Assembly (NCBI RefSeq): GCF_004217495.1
Contig: NZ_SHLC01000001.1
Coordinates: forward strand, 3,038,001 to 3,102,000
Direction of reading: 5' to 3'
DNA: 64,000 nucleotides
From: Microterricola gilva
GTDB taxonomy: Bacteria > Actinomycetota > Actinomycetes > Actinomycetales > Microbacteriaceae
The notes below the pieces were generated by a model. It had not been told where the DNA came from, did not search any database, and worked only from the letters and a program-made list of their open reading frames with translations. Below are positions 50,838-59,064 of this stretch, piece after piece. Both the position numbers and the translations under genes were made by a program. Positions within the stretch are counted from its first letter, which is position 1, and every line of letters starts with the position of its first letter.

Positions 50838-52346
50838 ATGATCACCGCCGATCGCACCGCAGCCTCCGTGCACAACGCCGCCATCACCGGCGACGATGCC
50901 TCGGATGCCGCGACCGAGGTCGACGCGCTCACGCTCGGCCGGCGGATCCGCCAGCGTCGCACAGCACAGGGCATGACGCTCGAGCAGCTGGCCACCGCCA
51001 TCGACCGTGCGCCCAGCCAGGTCTCGACGATCGAGAACGGCAAGCGGGAACCGCGGCTCTCGATGCTGCGCACCATCGCCATGGCACTCGACACCAGCGT
51101 CGACGAGCTGCTGCGCCCCGACGCGCCGAACGCCCGCGCCGCCCTCGAGATCGCCGTCGAGCGGGCTCAGCGCAGCCCCGTGTTCGGCGCGCTCGGACTG
51201 CCGAGCTTCCGCGTGGGCAAGGGGCACAGCGACCAGATGCTGCAGACGATCCTGACGCTGCACAACGAGATCGACCGGCTGCACAGGGAACGGGCGGCAA
51301 CCCCGGAGGAGGCCCGCAGGGCCAACGCAGAGCTGCGGGCGACGATGCGCGCGCGTGACAACTACTTCGCCGAGCTGGAGACGGCGGCATCCGCCCTGCT
51401 CGGCGCCGTCGGACACACGGGCGGGCCCGTCTCGCAGCAGCTGGTTGCCGACATGGCCAGCCATCTCGGCTACTCGCTGCACTACGTCGGCGATCTGCCG
51501 CACTCCACCCGCTCGGTCACCGACAAGCGCAACGGCCGGGTCTACCTGCCCACGCAGCAGTCGGCCTCGCGGGACTCGCGCTCCCCCATCCTGCAGGCCC
51601 TCGCCAGCCATGTGCTCGGACACGAGGAGCCGAGAAATTATGCGGAGTTTCTGCGGCAGCGCATCGAGACCAACTACCTGACCGCGGCGATCCTGCTGCC
51701 GGAGCAGGCGACCGTGCGCTTCCTCAACGAGGCCAAGACGATGCGGCGCATCTCGATGGAGGAGCTGCGCGACGCCTTCGCCGTCTCGTACGAGACGGCG
51801 GCGCACCGCTTCACGAACCTCGCCACCGCTCGCCTCGACATTCCCGTGCACTTCATGAAGGTGCACGAGTCCGGCACCATCATCAAGGCATACGAGAACG
51901 ACGCCGTGCGCTTCCCGAGCGACGCCCTCGGCGCCGTCGAGGGCACCATCGTCTGCCGCAACTGGACGGCGCGCACCGTGTTCGACGTCGAGGACCGCTT
52001 CAGCCCGTGGTACCAGTACACCGACACCCCGAGCGGGACCTTCTGGTGCACATCACGCATCGAGAAGGCCAAGGAGGGCGAGTACTCGGTGAGTGTCGGC
52101 GTGCCGTTCGCCCACGTCAAGTGGTTCCGCGGCCGCGAGACAACGCACCGTGCGGTGTCCCGCTGCCCGGACGAGTCCTGCTGCCGCCGGGCCCCGGCCG
52201 AGCTGGCCGAGCGCTGGGCCGAGCAGTCCTGGCCGGCCGCGCGCACCCCAACGAGCCTGCTGGCCGCGCTGCCGACCGGGACCTTCCCCGGCGTCGATCA
52301 GACCGAGGTCTTCCAGTTCCTCGAGACGCACGCGCCACACTCGTGA
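50838..52346 (+). CDS. ramB: RamB-type XRE regulator of acetate metabolism
   Basis: A 502-residue transcription factor. An N-terminal helix-turn-helix at residues 32-93 (LGRRIRQRRTAQGMTLEQLA, SQVSTIENGKREPRLSML) is followed by a coiled region, an IrrE/M78-like peptidase-related domain (RNYAEFLRQRIETNYLTAAI, LLPEQATVRFLNEAK) and a C-terminal ScfR-type domain with Cys clusters (GTIVCRNW, SRCPDESCCRRAPAE). This layout and length match RamB, which in Corynebacterium and mycobacteria controls aceA, aceB and acetate activation. The aceAB operon lies only about 8 kb away here. The C-terminal cysteines could bind metal or sense redox state (inference). Confidence 0.85.
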   Translation: MITADRTAASVHNAAITGDDASDAATEVDALTLGRRIRQRRTAQGMTLEQLATAIDRAPSQVSTIENGKREPRLSMLRTIAMALDTSVDELLRPDAPNARAALEIAVERAQRSPVFGALGLPSFRVGKGHSDQMLQTILTLHNEIDRLHRERAATPEEARRANAELRATMRARDNYFAELETAASALLGAVGHTGGPVSQQLVADMASHLGYSLHYVGDLPHSTRSVTDKRNGRVYLPTQQSASRDSRSPILQALASHVLGHEEPRNYAEFLRQRIETNYLTAAILLPEQATVRFLNEAKTMRRISMEELRDAFAVSYETAAHRFTNLATARLDIPVHFMKVHESGTIIKAYENDAVRFPSDALGAVEGTIVCRNWTARTVFDVEDRFSPWYQYTDTPSGTFWCTSRIEKAKEGEYSVSVGVPFAHVKWFRGRETTHRAVSRCPDESCCRRAPAELAERWAEQSWPAARTPTSLLAALPTGTFPGVDQTEVFQFLETHAPHS

Positions 52347-52368
52347 TCGCGGGCTGGTAGTTGGCGGC

Positions 52369-54921
52369 TCAGAGGCGCGAGACCGCGGTCACCCGCACGA
52401 CGGCCTCGCCGGCCTCGTCGGATGCCGCCAGGTCGACCTCTGCGCTGATGCCCCAGTCGTGGTTGCCTGCCGGGTCGTCGAGGATCTGACGCACCGTCCA
52501 GCTCGTCGCCGACTCCTCGATCATCAGCAGCGCCGCACCGCGGGCATCCGCCCCGGTGAGGATCTCGTCGTGCTCGGCGTAGTAGTCGTCGAGCGCCTCG
52601 GCCCAGTCCGCCTCGCCGAAGCCGTGCTCGGCGTCGAGCTCGCCGAGCGCCACGGCGTCGTCGCGCGCGGCCAACTGCACCCGGCGGAACAGCTCGTTGC
52701 GCACGAGCACGCGGAACGCCCGCGCGTTGCTGGTGAGGCGCTTGGGCGCGGGCGGCACGATCTCGTGCGCGTGCTCGGCGTGCGCGACGGCATCCGGGTG
52801 CACCATCTCATTCCACTCGTCGAGCAGGCTCGAGTCGACCTGGCGCACCAGCTCACCCAACCACTCGATCAGGTCGTGCAGGTCCTCGTTCTTGAACTCG
52901 TCGGGAATCGTCTGCCTGGCCGCGCGGAACGCGTCGCTCAGGTAGCGCAGCACGACGCCCTCCGACCGGGCCAGCTTGTAGAAGGCGATGAACTCGCCGA
53001 ACGACATCGCCCGCTCGTACATGTCGCGCACGACCGATTTGGGCGAGAGCTCGAAGTCGGCGATCCACGGCTGCGCGGCCTTGTACGTGTCGAAGGCCGC
53101 TTCGAGCAGCTCGCCGAGCGGCTTGGGGTGCGTCACCTGTTCGAGCAGCTCCATGCGCTCGTCATACTCGATGCCCTCTGACTTCATCGCCGCGACGGCT
53201 TCACCGCGCGCCACGAACTGCTGTTGGCTGATCACGGGACGCGGGTCGTCGAGCGTCGCCTCGAGGATCGAGAGGATGTCGAGCGCGTAGGAGGCCGACT
53301 CCGGGTCGAGCAGCTCGAAGGCGGCGAGGGCGAACGGCGAGAGCGGCTGGTTCAGCGCGAAGTTCGGCTGCAGGTCGACGGTGAGGCGGATGTCGACGTC
53401 GCCGGATTCCCGCGTCCATTGCTCGACGATGCCGGCCTGGCGCAGCGTGCGGTAGATGCCGAGGGCCCGTCTGGCGAGCACGAGCTGGTTGCGCCATGGC
53501 TCGTGGTTGTCGAAGACGAGGTCGTGCAGGTGCTGGTAGACGTCGCCGCCACGGCCGATCACGTTGATCATCATCGCGCTGGTGATCTGCATCCGGGAGC
53601 TGAGAGCCTCCGGCTCGGCATCGATCAGCTTGCGGAACGACGGCTCGCCCCACGACACGAAGCCGTCCGGCGCCTTCTTGCGGATGATCTTGCGCCGCTT
53701 CTTCACATCGTCGCCGGCCTTCTCGACGGCCTTGATGTTCTCGCTCTCGTGCTCGGGCGCCTGGGCGACGACGGTTCCGGCGGTGTCGAAGCCGGCCCGA
53801 CCGGCACGGCCGGCGATCTGGTGGAACTCCCGGGCGGTGAGGTGCCGCATCCGCTGCCCGTCGTACTTCGTCAGCGCGGTGAGCAACACCGTGCGGATCG
53901 GCACATTGATGCCGACGCCGAGGGTGTCCGTGCCGCAGATGACGCGCAGCATGCCGCGCTGGGCGAGCGTCTCGACGAGGCGACGGTACTTCGGCAGCAT
54001 GCCGGCGTGGTGCACGCCGATGCCGGCCCGCAGCAGCCGGGAGAGCGTCTTGCCGAAGCTCGTGGTGAAGCGGAACTCGGCGATGAGCTCGGCGATCTGC
54101 TCCCGCTGCTCGCGGGTGGCGATCTTGGCGCTGGAGAGCGCCTGCGCCCGCTCGAGGGCGGCCGCCTGGGAGAAGTGCACCACGTAGATCGGCGACTGCC
54201 CGGTGCTGAGCAGCTCCTCGACGGTCTCGTGGATCGGCGTGACCTCGTAGTAGTAGTGCAGCGGCACGGGCCGCTCGACGCCGGTGACCTCAGCGGTCTC
54301 CCGTCCGGTGCGCCTGGTGAGGTCGCCGGCGATGAAGCGCGTGTCGCCGAGCGTCGCCGACATCAGTACGAATTGCACGCGCGGCAGCATGAGCAACGGC
54401 ACCTGCCAGGCCCAGCCGCGGTCGGGGTCGGCGTAGAAGTGGAACTCGTCCATGACGACCTGGTCCACCTCCGTGTCCTCGCCGTGGCGGAGCGCCTGGT
54501 TGGCGAGGATCTCGGCCGTGCAGCAGATGATCGGGGCGTCCGGGTTCACCGCGGAATCGCCCGTCATCATGCCGACGTTCTCCGCACCGAAGATCTCGAC
54601 CAGCGAGAAGAACTTCTCGCTGACGAGGGCCTTGATCGGCGCGGTGTAGAAGCTGCGCTTGCCTGCAGCGATGGCGGCGAAGTGTGCGCCGACGGCCACG
54701 AGCGACTTGCCGGTTCCGGTCGGGGTGCTGAGGATGAGGTTCGACGCGGAGACGATCTCGAGCAGCGCCTCTTCCTGGGCGGGGTAGAGCGTGAGCCCGC
54801 GATCCTTCACCCAGTCCTCGAACACGTCGAAGACGGCATCCGCGCTGAGTGCGTCGACGGCGAGGGCTCCGGATGCCGTGCGCGGCAGTCGATCGAGCAG
54901 TGGAATCGTCTCGATCGTCAT
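52369..54921 (-). CDS. Ski2-like DEAD/DEAH-box helicase with DUF3516 C-terminus
   Basis: An 850-residue superfamily 2 helicase. LYPAQEEALLEIVSA precedes Walker A STPTGTGKS (65-73), then TAPIKALVSEKFF (Ia), VVMDEFHFY (DEFH box), LMSATLGD (III), and GTDTLGVGINVPIRTVL with HQIAGRAGRAGFD (V and VI). The C-terminal 350 residues match the actinobacterial DUF3516 extension. Starts at MTIETIPLL; 22 bp separate its stop from that of ramB. Relatives are often linked to RNA processing or DNA repair; the role is not established here. A short repeat GGTTGAG...TCGAAACC lies just upstream. Confidence 0.92.
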   Translation of the reverse strand: MTIETIPLLDRLPRTASGALAVDALSADAVFDVFEDWVKDRGLTLYPAQEEALLEIVSASNLILSTPTGTGKSLVAVGAHFAAIAAGKRSFYTAPIKALVSEKFFSLVEIFGAENVGMMTGDSAVNPDAPIICCTAEILANQALRHGEDTEVDQVVMDEFHFYADPDRGWAWQVPLLMLPRVQFVLMSATLGDTRFIAGDLTRRTGRETAEVTGVERPVPLHYYYEVTPIHETVEELLSTGQSPIYVVHFSQAAALERAQALSSAKIATREQREQIAELIAEFRFTTSFGKTLSRLLRAGIGVHHAGMLPKYRRLVETLAQRGMLRVICGTDTLGVGINVPIRTVLLTALTKYDGQRMRHLTAREFHQIAGRAGRAGFDTAGTVVAQAPEHESENIKAVEKAGDDVKKRRKIIRKKAPDGFVSWGEPSFRKLIDAEPEALSSRMQITSAMMINVIGRGGDVYQHLHDLVFDNHEPWRNQLVLARRALGIYRTLRQAGIVEQWTRESGDVDIRLTVDLQPNFALNQPLSPFALAAFELLDPESASYALDILSILEATLDDPRPVISQQQFVARGEAVAAMKSEGIEYDERMELLEQVTHPKPLGELLEAAFDTYKAAQPWIADFELSPKSVVRDMYERAMSFGEFIAFYKLARSEGVVLRYLSDAFRAARQTIPDEFKNEDLHDLIEWLGELVRQVDSSLLDEWNEMVHPDAVAHAEHAHEIVPPAPKRLTSNARAFRVLVRNELFRRVQLAARDDAVALGELDAEHGFGEADWAEALDDYYAEHDEILTGADARGAALLMIEESATSWTVRQILDDPAGNHDWGISAEVDLAASDEAGEAVVRVTAVSRL

Positions 54922-54950
54922 GCTCTCAATCCTAGGCGGGAGGCTCCGCC

Positions 54951-54969
54951 GGTTGAGCCTGTCGAAACC
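54951..54969. repeat. Short palindromic intergenic repeat (GGTTGAGCCTGTCGAAACC)
   Basis: GGTT-GAG/TCGAAACC arms form a partial inverted repeat in the gap between the divergent helicase and RNase H starts. The same 19-mer type is, from memory, common in intergenic DNA of Micrococcales, and it resembles the element at 4538-4571. It may be a mobile REP-like element. Confidence 0.5.
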
Positions 54970-54996
54970 CCCGTCAGGCAATGGAAGACTGGTCTC

Positions 54997-55719
54997 ATGA
55001 CGATCATTGCCTCCGCCGACGGTTCAGCACTGGGAAACCCCGGCCCGGCCGGCTGGGCGTGGTACGTCGACGACGACTGCTGGGCGGCTGGCGGCTGGCC
55101 GCACGCCACCAACAACCAGGGCGAGCTCACCGCCGTGCTCGAGCTGTTCCGCGCGACGGCGCACCTCGACGACGACCTGCACGTGCTCTGCGACAGCCAG
55201 TACGTGATCAACTCGGTGACCAAGTGGATGCCGGGCTGGAAGAAGAAGGGCTGGCGCAAGGCCGACGGCAAGCCCGTGATGAACCGCGAGATCCTCCAGG
55301 AGCTCGACGCAGCACTCACGGGGCGTCGCTACCGCTTCGAATGGGTCAAGGGCCACGCCAACCACCCCATGAACGAAGCGGCGGATGAGCGCGCCCGCGC
55401 CGTCTCCGAGGCCTTCCAGAACCACACACCGATCCCCACCGGACCCGGTTGGACCCGCGGCGGCGCGGCCGCAGTGGCTCCCGTTCCCGGGCTCCGCAGC
55501 CCGGCGGCATCCGCACCGCTCGCTCCGCCGAGCGCACCGTCCCAGCCAGACCTGTTCGACTTCGACGAGCTGAGCGGCGAGCTCGACGAGCTCACGCCGG
55601 AGAGCGCCGGCTGGCACGAGATCACGCTCACGCTGAGCCCGGAGGAGCACGCCAGGCTGATCGGCCGCGCCCACGACCACGGCCTGAACGCCGAGGAGTT
55701 CCTCCGCAGCCTGATCTAG
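54997..55719 (+). CDS. rnhA: Ribonuclease HI with C-terminal extension
   Basis: A 240-residue enzyme cleaving RNA in RNA-DNA hybrids. Active-site residues Asp8 (ASADGSALGNP), Glu43 (NQGELTAVLEL), Asp66 (LCDSQYVINS) and Asp130 (NEAADERARAV) are all present, with the basic handle WMPGWKKKGWRKADGKPV and VKGHANHP. After residue 140 a Pro/Ala linker leads to an acidic segment (DLFDFDELSGELDELTPES) and a final helical piece ITLTLSPEEHARLIGRAHDH resembling a ribbon-helix or small regulatory domain. Standard RNase HI ends near 155, so about 85 residues are extra. No ribosome site is obvious; the leader is short. Confidence 0.92.
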   Translation: MTIIASADGSALGNPGPAGWAWYVDDDCWAAGGWPHATNNQGELTAVLELFRATAHLDDDLHVLCDSQYVINSVTKWMPGWKKKGWRKADGKPVMNREILQELDAALTGRRYRFEWVKGHANHPMNEAADERARAVSEAFQNHTPIPTGPGWTRGGAAAVAPVPGLRSPAASAPLAPPSAPSQPDLFDFDELSGELDELTPESAGWHEITLTLSPEEHARLIGRAHDHGLNAEEFLRSLI

Positions 55720-55965
55720 GGCTGGCCTGCGCAGACCGGATGCCGGGGCGCCGGTTCCCCGAGAGCGCTCAGGGCTTCGCGTGCGTCGCTGCTCCTTCGT
55801 CGCGGCGCCGCTCGCTCAAGCCAGCGTGCTTCCTCCCGCTGGCTCACGCGCGCATGCCCACACCACCGCGCACGGCATTTTCCACGATGGCTTGAGAGAG
55901 CAGCCGAGGAACGAGGCCGCCCCCGAAGCCCTGACACACGCGGACACGTTTCGTCCCGACGGCCG

Positions 55966-56655
55966 TCAGGCGTCAGCGGCGGCAGGCAGCGCCGGTGCAC
56001 TGCGGCGTTGCACCCGCATCCAGGTGAAGAAGCCCCAGATCGTGAAGACGCCGTAGAAGACGTAGAGGATCGCGGAGGCGTAGTAGCCGGCGCTGACCAG
56101 CAGCGGCACTCCGACGATGTCGACGGCCACCCAGATCAGCCAGAACTCGGTCCAGCCCTTGGCCATCCCCCAGGTCGCCAGCAGCGAGCCGACGAAGATC
56201 CAGGCGTCGGCCCAGACCGGTTCGAAGGAACCGAGGGCCGTGAAGATCGGCGTGAGCACCGCCGTTCCGACGACGAGGGCGACGATGATGAACAGCCGGT
56301 TGCGCCCGCCAGCCCAGTGCGGCTGCACGGCGACGTGGGTGCCGGTCGAGAGGTCGACGCGCTTGCGGCTCTGCGACCAGCGTACCCAGCCGTAGATCGA
56401 GACGGCGATGAACATCAGTTGCCGTCCGGCCTGGCCGAGCAGATTGACCGGGTTCGGGGTGCCGAAGACCGCGCCGAGGAACACCGTGAAGAGCAGCACG
56501 TTGCCGACGATTCCGACCGGCCAGGCCCAGACCTTCCGGCGCATGCCGCCGATCGCGCTGGCGATGCCGAAACCGTTGCCGACGATCTCGCGCCAGAGGA
56601 TCGTCTGGTCGCCGATCACGAGCTGCGCGTCAAAGAGCCATTCGATCAGGTTCAT
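55966..56655 (-). CDS. pnuC: Nicotinamide riboside transporter PnuC
   Basis: A 229-residue membrane protein with seven predicted helices. RKVWAWPVGIVGNVLLFTVF holds the W-x-x-x-N core of PnuC, with EFWLIWVAVDIVGVPLL and GYYASAILYVFYGVFTIWGF as later family motifs. It imports nicotinamide riboside for NAD synthesis by facilitated diffusion; trapping needs a kinase encoded elsewhere. Located 6 bp downstream of the DUF3054 gene, forming a short operon. The 246-bp gap to the convergent RNase H gene contains no recognisable gene. Confidence 0.92.
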   Translation of the reverse strand: MNLIEWLFDAQLVIGDQTILWREIVGNGFGIASAIGGMRRKVWAWPVGIVGNVLLFTVFLGAVFGTPNPVNLLGQAGRQLMFIAVSIYGWVRWSQSRKRVDLSTGTHVAVQPHWAGGRNRLFIIVALVVGTAVLTPIFTALGSFEPVWADAWIFVGSLLATWGMAKGWTEFWLIWVAVDIVGVPLLVSAGYYASAILYVFYGVFTIWGFFTWMRVQRRSAPALPAAADA

Positions 56656-56661
56656 TCAGGC

Positions 56662-57159
56662 CTAGATCCCCGGGGTGCGGCGGTTGGGGTCCGGTCGGTT
56701 CAGCGCGGCCTTGGCGGCGGCCTGGGCTTCGGCGTTCACGACCGCGGCGTCCGCCTCCGCCTGCTTCTTCGCGACGCGCTTGGCCGAGATGCGCTCGATC
56801 CAGACGCCGAGCAGGCGCCATCCGACGAGGAACGCGCCGAGTGTCACGGTGGCGACGATGATGAAGGCGATGTCGGTGCCCTGTCCGGAGACCGCGCGCA
56901 GCACCATGCCGCCTGCCACGGTCACCAGCCAGATGATGATGCCCGTCGGCCACACCCGGTCGGGCCAGCGCCAGGCACGGGTCACGAGCCAGCCGAGCAG
57001 CAGAGCTGCGAAGAACGGCCACGCCGTCTGCCAGACTCCGGCGAGGTTGAACTCCTCGTCGTGGCTGCGCCGGCCGATCAGCACGAACGCGACGATCAGC
57101 ACGAGGTCGATCAGCAGATCGGGGAGCACCTTGGGCCGGGGTGCGCGTGTTTCAGACAT
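56662..57159 (-). CDS. DUF3054 membrane protein
   Basis: A 165-residue protein with four hydrophobic segments starting MSETRAPRPKVLPDLLIDLV. RRSHDEEFNLAGVWQTAWPF and GWLVTRAWRWPDRVWPTGII match the actinobacterial DUF3054 family, function unknown. The C-terminal 45 residues are a charged Ala/Lys/Glu helix ending NRPDPNRRTPGI that probably lies in the cytoplasm. A longer upstream frame is rejected since it lacks a start signal. Coupled with pnuC, so a link to vitamin uptake is conceivable but unproven. Confidence 0.85.
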   Translation of the reverse strand: MSETRAPRPKVLPDLLIDLVLIVAFVLIGRRSHDEEFNLAGVWQTAWPFFAALLLGWLVTRAWRWPDRVWPTGIIIWLVTVAGGMVLRAVSGQGTDIAFIIVATVTLGAFLVGWRLLGVWIERISAKRVAKKQAEADAAVVNAEAQAAAKAALNRPDPNRRTPGI

Positions 57160-57188
57160 GGTTCCAGTGTAGTTTCGCGGGCGGAGGA

Positions 57189-58442
57189 CTACAGCGGCCC
57201 GAAGGTGGCGTCGAGCGCACCGCGCAGATCCGCGATGAGGTCGTCGGCCTCCTCCAGCCCGACCGAGAAGCGCAGGTGCCCCCACTCCCGGAACTCCGCC
57301 GGATACGCCGCGACACGGGCACCCTCGGTGCCGACGTGCACGATGAGGGATTCGTCGTGGCCGAGCGAGACGGCCGAGGTGATCACCCGGAGATTCGCGA
57401 CGAAGCGGTTCTGGACATCACCGTCGCCGCGCACGGCGAACGCCATCATGGCCCCGAACCCACCGAACTGGCTGGCGGCCAACCCGTGTTGCGGGTGCGA
57501 TGGCAGCCCGGGGTAGCTGACGTAGGCGACGCGCGGATCGGCGGCGAGGAACGCCGCGATGCGCTCGGCGCTGGCCACGTGCTGGCGCAGCCGCAGCGGC
57601 AGCGTGACGGAGCCACGCATGATCAGCCACGCGTTGAAGGGGCTGATCACACCGCCGACATCGACCATCGCCTCCTTCTTGATCCGCTGGATCAGCGCGC
57701 GGCTGCCGATCACCGCGCCGCCCATCGCGTCGCCGTGCCCGTTGATGTACTTGGTCAGCGAGTGCACAACGAGGTCGGCCCCGTGCTCGATCGGCCGGAA
57801 CAGCGGCGGTGGCGTGAAGGTCGAGTCGACCGAGAGCAGCGCGCCCGCCTCGTGGGCGATCGCGGCGACCGCGGCGACATCCGTCACCTTGGTGGTCGGG
57901 TTCGCAATCGCCTCGATGTGCACGAGCTTGGTGTTGGGGCGGATGCCGGCACGAACGGCATCCAGATCGCTCATGTCGACAAAGCTCGCCTCGATGCCGT
58001 ACTTCTCGGTGAGCAGCTCGGTGAAGAGCTTGAACGGGGCCTCGTAGCTGACATCGGCGATGATCGCGTGGTCGCCGCTGCGCAGGAAGGTGAAGTAGAC
58101 GGCGTGCAGGGCCGCGACGCCGCTGCCGAGCACCACGGCGTCCTCTGCGCGCTCGAGCGCGGCGAGCTTGGCCTGCAAACCGAGCTGGTTGGCGCCGCTG
58201 TTGCGGGTGTACAGCGGCACATCGGTGCCGGACCAGCTGATCTGTGACGGGTCATCCGGCAGCGCGTAGGAGTTGGCCATGATGATGGGCGTGCGCACGG
58301 CGCCGCTCCCGGCGTCGATCGCGTTGCCTGCATGCACGGCCTGGGTCAACAGCCCGAGCGTGCCCGCGTCGTGCTTGTCCGGCCTCGTGCCTGTGCCGAG
58401 GGCGGGGTCGGTGTCAGGATGGGCGGCATCTGGCACGGTCAT
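57189..58442 (-). CDS. Cystathionine gamma-synthase/lyase-like PLP enzyme
   Basis: A 417-residue Cys/Met-metabolism PLP enzyme. PLP lysine is Lys231 in LVVHSLTKYINGHGDAMGG; the ring-stacking Tyr region is SYEAPFKLF and the PLP Asp206 sits in LLSVDSTFTPP. Substrate/phosphate loop: YTRNSGANQLGLQAKLAALE. EAIANPTTKV replaces the common ESPxNPT, and Ser/Thr content around the lysine is typical. MetB, MecB (gamma-lyase) and methionine gamma-lyase share these motifs, so the exact reaction is not decided. No cysteine-biosynthesis genes are near. Start MTVPDAAHPD; a longer frame upstream is unsupported. Confidence 0.85.
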   Translation of the reverse strand: MTVPDAAHPDTDPALGTGTRPDKHDAGTLGLLTQAVHAGNAIDAGSGAVRTPIIMANSYALPDDPSQISWSGTDVPLYTRNSGANQLGLQAKLAALERAEDAVVLGSGVAALHAVYFTFLRSGDHAIIADVSYEAPFKLFTELLTEKYGIEASFVDMSDLDAVRAGIRPNTKLVHIEAIANPTTKVTDVAAVAAIAHEAGALLSVDSTFTPPPLFRPIEHGADLVVHSLTKYINGHGDAMGGAVIGSRALIQRIKKEAMVDVGGVISPFNAWLIMRGSVTLPLRLRQHVASAERIAAFLAADPRVAYVSYPGLPSHPQHGLAASQFGGFGAMMAFAVRGDGDVQNRFVANLRVITSAVSLGHDESLIVHVGTEGARVAAYPAEFREWGHLRFSVGLEEADDLIADLRGALDATFGPL

Positions 58443-58677
58443 GGCGCCAGCGTACGCCCGCCGCGAGCGGCGCGACCAGCGCCTACCGGCTTCATTACGC
58501 CGCGTGGCGGCGGTCGGCGCCCCGCCAATCGCCGAAATGGCGCGGCTCGCCCACTCTCGCAAACTGTTCGTCATCTCCGCGTCATACGACGCCACTACGC
58601 TCGGCTCGTGGCCGATTCGGCACGGCAGCCGGGCGACACCGTCTGGCGGGATCGGCTCACGCGACGAGGGGACGCCG

Positions 58678-59064
58678 ATGGACGACAAGATGTTCGGAAT
58701 TGAGCACGAGGTTGCGCTCGAGCCGGAGCCGGTGGCGCTGCAGAACCTCCGCCAGAACGCCCTCTCGGAGATCGCGACCGTCATCGAGCTGCGCACGGCA
58801 CTCGGCGAGGAGCCGTGGCGCTTCCTGCCGGAGCTGCCGACCCTTGACGAGCAGGTGATCCTCGACCTCTACCGGGAACGCTGCACCCTGCCGGAGCCAG
58901 CAGAGGCCCGGGCCCGCGCCTACCACCCTGCCGCCCGTCCAGGGGCGGCCGAGCGGTTCGAGTTCGACATGCTGCGCGCGATCGCGCTGGAGTACCCGGC
59001 GCTCAGCACGACGGTGTGGCGCCTGCTCGACCGGGCGCCGCGCCTGCTCGGACGCGCGGGCTAA
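58678..59064 (+). CDS. Small hypothetical protein
   Basis: A 128-residue predicted helical protein starting [18 protein letters not shown], with GAGGGG six bases upstream. No signal peptide or membrane segment. Contains acidic stretches and motifs such as [19 protein letters not shown] and [20 protein letters not shown] that I cannot assign to any family. Its stop overlaps the end of the convergent DUF255 gene (CTAA shared). A 31-codon frame beginning GTG at 58607 and running across this start could be a leader peptide, but support is weak. Confidence 0.6.
   Translation: MDDKMFGIEHEVALEPEPVALQNLRQNALSEIATVIELRTALGEEPWRFLPELPTLDEQVILDLYRERCTLPEPAEARARAYHPAARPGAAERFEFDMLRAIALEYPALSTTVWRLLDRAPRLLGRAG

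Noticed and set aside
58443-58677. SAM riboswitch before the cystathionine-gamma-synthase-like gene
   Set aside because: The gap shows no conserved SAM-aptamer core that I can recognise, and the pairing elements are missing.
58607-58703. 31-codon frame (VADSARQPGDTVWRDRL) overlapping the next gene start
   Set aside because: No ribosome site and no repeated regulatory codons; mentioned only as a weak leader-peptide possibility.
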